A DNA stretch of 64,000 bases from Paenibacillus vietnamensis. GTDB lineage: Bacteria > Bacillota > Bacilli > Paenibacillales > Paenibacillaceae. Positions 58,651 through 64,000 of the stretch are shown piece by piece (position 1 is the first letter of the stretch; each line of letters begins with the position of its first letter). A program made the position numbers and the translations under genes. The notes under the pieces are model-generated. The model searched no databases, was not told where the DNA came from, and was given only the letters and a program-made list of their open reading frames with translations. Location of the stretch: assembly GCF_020169515.1 (NCBI RefSeq), contig NZ_JAHMHW010000018.1, positions 35,103-99,102 on the forward strand. Reading direction: 5' to 3'.

Positions 58651-59523
58651 GTGATTGCAAACACAATCAAACAGAAGTACATGGCACCCACATTGAGACA
58701 GAAGATCAAACTTAGCCATTTTTTCTATCTGCTCCTTACATGCGGCTTTTTGTCCCTGTTTTTATTTCCCTATCTTTACTTGATGCTTAGTTCATTCAAG
58801 CCGCCGAGAGAAGTCATATCGTCTACCCCTGCATTTCTCCCGTCCCAATTTACATTAGACAACTACCTTGCCATGTTTAATCAATTATCGATCGGCAAAT
58901 ATTTTGGCAACAGTCTGGTCACCGCCGCTTTCGCTACGCTGTTAAGCGTTTTACTGGGCGCCTTGGCCGCATACGGATTAACAAGATTTTCATCCAAGCT
59001 GGGGAATTTGTTTCTGATATTCACTTTGGGCGTTCGGCTGATTCCGCTGATCAGCGTTGCCATACCTTTGTACCGCATTATCGGTGAAGTAGGATTAATG
59101 GACACCAAACTTGCTTTAACATTGATTTATACAAGTATCAATATCCCTTTTGTCATTTGGATGATGCTCGGTTTTTTCGACAGCCTGCCTAAAGAGTTGG
59201 ATGAATCTGCACGTGTAGACGGATGCGGGATGTTAGGGGCTTTTATCCGCATTATTTTGCCAATTTCACTGCCGGGACTGGCAACGACAGCAATATTTAG
59301 TTTTATGCTGTCTTGGAATGATTTTTTATTCGGATTGCTGTTCACAAGCACTTCTGCCAAAACGGTTCCTGTAGGAATATCGGAGTTTTTAACCGCTTAC
59401 AATATGGACCTGGGACCTATGACGGCGGCGGCAACATTATTTAGTCTGCCTGTTATGCTGTTTTCATTTTTTATGCAAAATTACATCGTTCGCGGTATGA
59501 CCATGGGTGCTGTAAAAGAATGA
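58651..59523 (+). CDS. Sugar ABC importer permease 2 (GH91 cluster)
   Basis: The 290-residue MalG/UgpE-like permease has six helices, FFYLLLTCGFLSLFLFPYLYLMLSSFKPPREV at the N-terminus, EAA loop LDESARVDGCGMLGAFIRIILPISLPG near 185, and SWNDFLFGLLFT near 225. GTG 58651 follows GAAGGGG with suitable spacing, 20 bases after permease 1. It forms the channel with permease 1. Confidence 0.9.
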   Translation: MIANTIKQKYMAPTLRQKIKLSHFFYLLLTCGFLSLFLFPYLYLMLSSFKPPREVISSTPAFLPSQFTLDNYLAMFNQLSIGKYFGNSLVTAAFATLLSVLLGALAAYGLTRFSSKLGNLFLIFTLGVRLIPLISVAIPLYRIIGEVGLMDTKLALTLIYTSINIPFVIWMMLGFFDSLPKELDESARVDGCGMLGAFIRIILPISLPGLATTAIFSFMLSWNDFLFGLLFTSTSAKTVPVGISEFLTAYNMDLGPMTAAATLFSLPVMLFSFFMQNYIVRGMTMGAVKE

Positions 59524-59552
59524 GTTGAATTCATTGATAGGAGAATTTATTT

Positions 59553-60896
59553 ATGGCTAGTAAAAATTATTACGACGTAACAGAGTGGCCTGTCGGTAAT
59601 CCGTATGAGGATATTGGTGAGGTAATCAATAGCATTATAGCAGATATTAAAAGTAGGCAAACGGACACTGATGTGAATAAAGGCGGAAAGCCGGGTGCGG
59701 TTATCTATATTCCACCGGGAGATTATCATCTTGGCAGTCAAGTCGTTATAGACATCAGTTATCTTAAAATTATGGGTTCTGGACACGGGTTTACATCTTC
59801 GAGTATTCGTTTTAATACTTCTGAGAATGAATGGGCGGATTTGCATGAATTGTGGCCGGGAGGAAGTCGCATACTCGTAGATATTCCCGTAGAAGTAAAT
59901 GACGAGGAATATAAAGGAGCTGCATTTTATGTTGAACGAAGTGGAAATCCCCGAATAAGCTCGGTAGAGTTTTCTGACTTTTGTATTGATGGTTTGCATT
60001 TTATTGAAGATGGTTCAGGAGAAACAAATCCGGAAAACACATACACTAACGGGAAAACGGGTATTTATGTTGCAAGTGCTTGTGACTCATTTCGGATTAC
60101 AGGCATGGGGTTTGTGTATTTAGAGCATGGAATGACTATTTATCATGCAGATGCACTGACTGTACATGATAATTTCATAGCTGAATGTGGTAACTGTATA
60201 GAACTACGAGGTTGGGGACAGGCTTCAAAAATAACCGATAACTTGATAGGAGCCGGTTTTAAAGGATATTCAATTTACGCTCAAAATTTTGGTGGACTTT
60301 TGATTACAGCGAATAATGTTTTTCCACGAGGTGCGAGCAGTATCTATTTTGATGGTGTGACACGTTCCAGTATCACAAATAATAGACTTCATTCATTTTA
60401 TCCAGGAATGGTGGTATTCAGGGAAAATTGTTCGGAAAACTTGGTTTCTTCAAATCACTTTTTACGTGACCATGAACCTTGGACTCCTTTTTTGGGAATA
60501 GACAATGGTTTAGATGATTTGTATGGACTCCTATATATTAGTGGCAATAATAATTCTGTAATTGCTAATCACTTTTCTGAAGGAATTAATACTCAGAACA
60601 TCAAGCCGGTAGGTGCAACACCTGTAATCATACGTATTGTTTCGGGTAATGGAAATTATATTTCTAATAATCATGTTGTTGCCACGGAGGTTCATGCCAA
60701 GATAAGTGATTCTTGTTTCTCTGCGCAAGTAGACGCTTTGTTGACTACTGAAGCATCGGAGCCGCTTACCGTAACAACAGTATTGGTAGAAAAAGAATCG
60801 CTTCAAAATACGATTCTTGATTCGGGAAGTGATGCACAGGTTGTTATGGACAAGACTGTAAATGCATTCAGAGCCACTCCAATGCCAGGAGCCTAA
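59553..60896 (+). CDS. GH91 enzyme: inulin fructotransferase / difructose anhydride III hydrolase family
   Basis: The 447-residue protein is a right-handed parallel beta-helix matching, as I recall them, inulin fructotransferases of Arthrobacter and Bacillus. Shared segments include NYYDVTEW, PYEDIGEVINSIIADIK, PGAVIYIPPGDYHLGSQVVID, IMGSGHGFTSSSIR, SFRITGMGFVYLEHGM, NFIAECGNCIELRGWGQASKITDN, GYSIYAQN and NCSENLVSSNHF. GH91 contains both secreted enzymes that release difructose anhydride from inulin and intracellular enzymes that hydrolyse difructose anhydride III to inulobiose. This one has no signal peptide and follows a dedicated sugar importer, so the hydrolase role is more likely. GATAGGAG precedes the start. 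Confidence 0.85.
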   Translation: MASKNYYDVTEWPVGNPYEDIGEVINSIIADIKSRQTDTDVNKGGKPGAVIYIPPGDYHLGSQVVIDISYLKIMGSGHGFTSSSIRFNTSENEWADLHELWPGGSRILVDIPVEVNDEEYKGAAFYVERSGNPRISSVEFSDFCIDGLHFIEDGSGETNPENTYTNGKTGIYVASACDSFRITGMGFVYLEHGMTIYHADALTVHDNFIAECGNCIELRGWGQASKITDNLIGAGFKGYSIYAQNFGGLLITANNVFPRGASSIYFDGVTRSSITNNRLHSFYPGMVVFRENCSENLVSSNHFLRDHEPWTPFLGIDNGLDDLYGLLYISGNNNSVIANHFSEGINTQNIKPVGATPVIIRIVSGNGNYISNNHVVATEVHAKISDSCFSAQVDALLTTEASEPLTVTTVLVEKESLQNTILDSGSDAQVVMDKTVNAFRATPMPGA

Positions 60897-61058
60897 TAAA
60901 GACATAAAAAAGGAATATTTCTTTAGGAAGACTGTCAGAAATGGGGGCGATCCCTTTCGCATCCCTGAGCTCAGGGATTGCTCTGCAATTTTAATTACAG
61001 CTCTTGTGATGTTTCCACCAATCGTACCTGCATCACGAGTCGTGCTTTTTCTGCTCAT
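60531..61058 (-). CDS. Short SASP-like ORF (only the first ~36 residues look real)
   Basis: On the minus strand ATG 61058 follows AAGGAGTGACATAG, a strong ribosome site. The first residues (STTRDAGTIGGNITRAVIKIAEQSLSSG) resemble the conserved C-terminal half of alpha/beta-type small acid-soluble spore proteins, where an AGxIGG turn precedes an amphipathic AExxL helix. The N-terminal half of a normal SASP is missing. After about 36 codons the frame runs on antisense into the GH91 gene to 60531, which is surely not native. I read it as a truncated or rearranged spore-protein gene. Confidence 0.35.
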   Translation of the reverse strand: MSRKSTTRDAGTIGGNITRAVIKIAEQSLSSGMRKGSPPFLTVFLKKYSFFMSLLGSWHWSGSECIYSLVHNNLCITSRIKNRILKRFFFYQYCCYGKRLRCFSSQQSVYLRRETRITYLGMNLRGNNMIIRNIISITRNNTYDYRCCTYRLDVLSINSFRKVISNYRIIIATNI

Positions 61059-61181
61059 CTATGTCACTCCTTATTTGGATGTGAAGTTACTTTGTGGATT
61101 GTTTTGCTATTTATGTATCAATTTTTTGCGAAAGGGGCATCAACAATTTCCGTCCTGGGGGTGATCATTTTTCACCCTCCC

Positions 61182-61362
61182 CGAGACGGGAGATCGTCGA
61201 CAAGATCAAGGAGATCGCGATTGAGAAAAATTGTTCTCCATCCCAATTGGCCGTCGCCTGGACGATCGCCAACGGGGCGCTACCGATCCCAGGAACGAAG
61301 CGAATCCATTGCCCAAGGCTCTCGATACATGGAAGAACAAATGACGCTGATTGATGGTTAAG
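61182..61362 (+). pseudogene. Aldo/keto reductase C-terminal remnant
   Basis: One frame encodes REIVDKIKEIAIEKNCSPSQ, then LAVAWTIANGALPIPGTKRI, the usual helix and PGTKR cofactor segment near the end of aldo/keto reductases. A second frame supplies a plausible family C-terminus, QGSRYMEEQMTLIDG, ending at 61362. The catalytic barrel upstream is absent and the link between the two pieces is deleted, so this is a relic. The surrounding gap 60897-61433 holds only this and the SASP-like ORF. Confidence 0.55.
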
Positions 61363-61433
61363 CTATAATTTAATGGTCCGCGGTATCGTGGGCCATTTTT
61401 GACATTGGACATTGCCCCGGGAGGTTAACCATT

Positions 61434-62462
61434 ATGAAAGCTATAGTCGCCGATCGCGTGAAGCTCGCGCCAGGGTTCTGGTCCAGCTTGCGCCTATTAG
61501 GGATATCCCCCCAAGAAGTAGCGCGCCATGCCCGTCTGCCCCTGACCGTCATCGACGACCCAGCCGTCACGACCGCCCAATACTACGCGATCTGGCAGGC
61601 CTATGCCGAACTTGTCGGCGATGCCGCAACGGGAATCGTCAAGTTGGCTACCGCATTCGAGACGGCGCAATATCCGCCGGCCGCCTTAGCGACCTTTCAT
61701 GCCAGGGATTTCCGAGATGCTCTTACGCGAATGACTCGTTATAAGCAAATGTGTCCTCCCGAAAGCTTGTGTTTACGTGAAGAAGGCGAGCATGGAGTCG
61801 TCGAACTGGATTGGCAGCACGCCGCGAAGCACGGACCACCAGTGCTGGTAGGCATGACGCTCGCCTATCTCTTAGAGCTGGGACGACGAGGAACCGGTCA
61901 GCCGCTCACGGCTCATTCTGTAGAGTTCGTCCACAATATGGGCAACACGGAAGTTCTAGAAGTTTATTTCGGCTGCTCCGTTCGGGTAGGTGCGTTTAGC
62001 AACCGGCTTACGCTGCACGGCAGTGATCTGGACCGTCCTTTCATTTCTTATAATGAAGAACTACTCGATATTCTGACTCCCGCCTTGGATCGTTCTTTAG
62101 ATAAACAAAGGAGCAAACGCAAGATTAGCAATAATGTGAAATGGATTCTGTCGGGTTGTCTTTCACGCGGGCGTATCGACATTCAAACAGTAGCCAACGA
62201 GATGGGATTAAGCGATCGCACCTTGCAGCGCCGCTTGTCGGCAGAAGGAGCAAGCTTTAAGCAGTTGTTGGCGCAAACCAGGCATGAGCAGGCGCTCGCA
62301 TATTTAGCGGACCCGACGCTGGAGATCAAAGAGATAGCTTTTCTCGTAGGCTACGAAGATCAGAATTCATTTTACCGCGCATTCCGCTCGTGGGAAGGGG
62401 AGACTCCCGCCAATTGGCGCGCCGCGCAAGATCATTGGCGTTCCTCGCTAGTTACCAAGTAG
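61434..62462 (+). CDS. AraC-family regulator with Arabinose_bd-type N-terminal domain (OruR-like)
   Basis: The 342-residue regulator has an N-terminal domain of the kind found in OruR/ArgR-like AraC proteins (GFWSSLRLLGISPQEVARHARLP, YYAIWQAYAELVG, MCPPESLCL) and a C-terminal AraC pair of helix-turn-helix motifs (IQTVANEMGLSDRTLQRRLSAEGASFKQLLAQTRHEQAL and IKEIAFLVGYEDQNSFYRAFRSWEGETPANW). This architecture is common in Proteobacteria and less so in Paenibacillus, hinting at transfer. GGGAGG precedes ATG 61434. The SDR gene 50 bases downstream is the likely target. Confidence 0.88.
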   Translation: MKAIVADRVKLAPGFWSSLRLLGISPQEVARHARLPLTVIDDPAVTTAQYYAIWQAYAELVGDAATGIVKLATAFETAQYPPAALATFHARDFRDALTRMTRYKQMCPPESLCLREEGEHGVVELDWQHAAKHGPPVLVGMTLAYLLELGRRGTGQPLTAHSVEFVHNMGNTEVLEVYFGCSVRVGAFSNRLTLHGSDLDRPFISYNEELLDILTPALDRSLDKQRSKRKISNNVKWILSGCLSRGRIDIQTVANEMGLSDRTLQRRLSAEGASFKQLLAQTRHEQALAYLADPTLEIKEIAFLVGYEDQNSFYRAFRSWEGETPANWRAAQDHWRSSLVTK

Positions 62463-62512
62463 ACAGAACGAGCTATCATTATCCATATGCTGAACATAAG
62501 GAGTGCGGACAG

Positions 62513-63307
62513 GTGGATATGGGATTGAAAAATAAGACGGCATTAGTAACGGGTTCTACTAAAGGGATCGGCAAAGCGATTGCCATAGAACTTGCGAGAG
62601 AAGGCGTTCATGTTCTCATAAATGGTAGGAGCAACGAAGAGGTTGAACTCACGGTGAGGGAGATTCAGGCGAAATTTCCGGACACTCGGCCTCGGAATGC
62701 CGCAGCCGATCTCGTTAATGCGCAGCAAAGAGAAGCTTTGCTCGAGAAGTTCCCCCAAGTCGATATTCTGGTCAATAGCATGGGCATCTACGAGATCATG
62801 TCCTATGACAATGTAGACGATACCGTATTTGAGAAGTACTTCCGCACGAACGTGCTCGCTGCGAACAGTCTGACTAAGTTCTATCTGCCTTCCATGTTGT
62901 GCGGCGATTATGGACGCGTCCTCTTTATCGCGAGTGAGGAAGCCATTATGCCTTCGGGTCAGATGCCTCATTACGCCGTGACCAAATCGATGCTCCTCTC
63001 GTTATCCAGGAGTTTGTCTAAGCTGACCAAGGGATCGGAGGTCACGGTGAACACGATCATGCCCGGGCCAACCCTTTCCGAGAATGTTCAAATGATCATC
63101 GAAAGTATTTATTCTAACGAAGAGATGACCTTCGAGGCGAAAGAGAAGGAATTTATGGCTAAGAACTTGCCGCAATCCGAAATCCAGCGGTTCATAAGAC
63201 CGATGGAGATCGGCCGGTTAGCCGCATTCGTCTGTAGTCCTTTTGCCTCTGCGTTCAAAGGCTCGCCAATCCGAATGGATGGTGGAATGGTACCGACTAT
63301 ATTTTAA
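62513..63307 (+). CDS. Short-chain dehydrogenase/reductase
   Basis: The protein of about 264 residues is a classical SDR: cofactor motif TALVTGSTKGIGKA near 11, NSMGIY in place of NAG near 90, catalytic Tyr and Lys in YAVTKSM near 153-159, and C-terminal GSPIRMDGGMVPT. The usual Ser of the active site sits in LFIASEEA. GTG 62513 is nine bases after AAGGAG; ATG 62519 is the alternative and changes only two residues. It follows the AraC regulator on the same strand and probably forms a unit with it. Substrate unknown. Confidence 0.9.
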   Translation: MDMGLKNKTALVTGSTKGIGKAIAIELAREGVHVLINGRSNEEVELTVREIQAKFPDTRPRNAAADLVNAQQREALLEKFPQVDILVNSMGIYEIMSYDNVDDTVFEKYFRTNVLAANSLTKFYLPSMLCGDYGRVLFIASEEAIMPSGQMPHYAVTKSMLLSLSRSLSKLTKGSEVTVNTIMPGPTLSENVQMIIESIYSNEEMTFEAKEKEFMAKNLPQSEIQRFIRPMEIGRLAAFVCSPFASAFKGSPIRMDGGMVPTIF

Positions 63308-63346
63308 AAAACTTTAACGGATTACGATAGCGCAGAAAACAAATCA

Positions 63347-63380
63347 TGGGGCCACCGCGGATGATAAGCAGGTGGCCCCA
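63347..63380 (+). terminator. Hairpin after the SDR gene
   Basis: TGGGGCCACC pairs with GGTGGCCCCA around a 14-base loop. There is no clear T-run, so it is a weaker terminator candidate. From here to 63790 I see no supported gene. Confidence 0.55.
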
Positions 63381-63797
63381 TTAGCTCAAAAATTTTCTGC
63401 AATTGATTTCTTAGAGTGATCTCAAAAAATTCGTTCCCAAAAAGGAACACGCCATATTTTAGTTAGGATTCAATTCATTTTAGAGGGGTATCCACGGTGC
63501 AAGGACCCTTAATGATTTCTGTACTTACTCCTTTATGAATGACGGACCCGTCCGTAATCACAATTTGATTAGAAGTAAAGATTCACTGAGTCGAATGACA
63601 ATTTCTTTATGCCAGGACGGAACGTACACGGCTATTCTTAGATTAAGCGCGCTGTAGTACGAGCTAGTCAGGATCAAACCCGCAGTTCTTTCGGAACTCA
63701 ACGTTAAACTAAGCAGTTTTTTCCCGCTATCCTGATGTAGATATGGAGAATGACGAACACTAAGTTGGCCTTGATTTATCAATTCGAAAAAAAAGTG

Positions 63798-63827
63798 TTG
63801 CTTTTCGGAATTAATCTGTGATAAGAT
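63798..63827 (+). promoter_or_regulatory. Ribosomal RNA operon promoter
   Basis: TTGCTT (63798-63803), 18 bases, TAAGAT (63822-63827), about 120 bases before the 16S gene. AT-rich sequence upstream could act as an UP element. Other rrn promoters may lie in the same region. Confidence 0.5.
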
Positions 63828-63872
63828 ATTTCTTGCCGCTAAAAACGGTGCGAAATAAGAAAAAATAAAGTT

Positions 63873-63892
63873 TGTTCCTTGAAAACTGAACA
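63873..63892 (+). promoter_or_regulatory. boxA-type antitermination sequence in the rRNA leader
   Basis: TGTTCCTTGAAAACTGAACA is the rRNA leader boxA-like element common in Bacillales, where the Nus complex assembles to keep RNA polymerase from terminating. Confidence 0.7.
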
Positions 63893-63945
63893 ATGAGCGA
63901 TATGTTAAATAGCTAGTTAAGTAATGAGCAAATCAAACACACACC

Positions 63946-64000
63946 TTTATGGAGAGTTTGATCCTGGCTCAGGACGAACGCTGGCGGCGTGCCTAATACA
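63946..64000 (+). rRNA. rrs: 16S ribosomal RNA, 5' end (truncated by the window)
   Basis: TTTATGGAGAGTTTGATCC and the following CTGGCTCAGGACGAACGC / GGCGGCGTGCCTAATACA are the universal 5' end of bacterial 16S rRNA in the form typical of Bacillota. Only the first 55 or so bases are present; the exact mature 5' end is placed to within a few bases. Confidence 0.97.

Noticed and set aside
63480..63596. Short minus-strand peptide ending in PCTVDTPLK
   Set aside because: About 35 codons without a start codon or ribosome site; perhaps a gene remnant, but no family could be named.
63558..63893. 111-codon frame on the minus strand before the 16S gene
   Set aside because: It covers the rrn promoter and boxA leader and has no protein features.

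Overview
The window is a chromosomal segment of a spore-forming, moderately GC-rich Bacillota bacterium, most likely Paenibacillus or a close relative such as Cohnella. This rests on strong AGGAGG-type ribosome sites, many short intergenic distances and translational overlaps, a Tlp-type spore protein gene, LplB/YtcP/YesM/YesN sugar-uptake modules, and the first 55 bases of a Firmicute-type 16S rRNA gene at the right edge. All identifications come from reading the sequence; no database search was run.

Left part (1-23 kb). A folate pair (folD plus a cyclodeaminase-type gene) reads leftward behind a ZTP riboswitch with its own terminator. A tightly overlapping six-gene operon at 3.3-9.0 kb holds two ABC ATPases, three membrane proteins and an ECF sigma factor; its large permease carries a degenerate M1-peptidase-like domain. 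Single genes follow: tlp, a GyrI-like protein, an ankyrin protein, a DeoR regulator and a patatin. A glycerol-phosphate block at 13.8-21.5 kb joins a metallophosphoesterase, the antiterminator GlpP, a terminator-bearing leader, a Ugp-type ABC importer and two glycerophosphodiester phosphodiesterases.

Middle part (23-52 kb). An AtuA / acyl-CoA dehydrogenase / acyl-CoA carboxylase beta / enoyl-CoA hydratase cluster suggests branched acyl-CoA catabolism, but the biotin carboxylase partner is not present here. Then come a ketopantoate reductase-like gene, two very small basic ORFs in a repeat-rich gap, and an oligosaccharide importer with a YesM/YesN two-component system and a GH2 enzyme. The stretch 42.7-45.6 kb contains three genes broken by four apparent frameshifts, one of them at a perfect 20-bp inverted repeat. 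A sulfonate/nitrate-type ABC transporter operon follows, containing an FAD oxidoreductase and a two-cluster ferredoxin.

Right part (52-64 kb). This part is visibly more AT-rich in places and looks acquired or remodelled: an HxlR/SDR pair, a P-loop kinase, an arginase-like fragment, a nitroreductase, and an AraC-regulated sugar ABC importer feeding a GH91 enzyme (inulin fructotransferase / difructose anhydride III hydrolase family). Remnants of an aldo/keto reductase and a spore protein, another AraC regulator and an SDR precede the rRNA operon.

Several intergenic regions carry dispersed palindromic repeats. The clearest family has three copies of about 185 bp, each with inward-facing GTAACTGGATT / AATCCAGTTAC ends.
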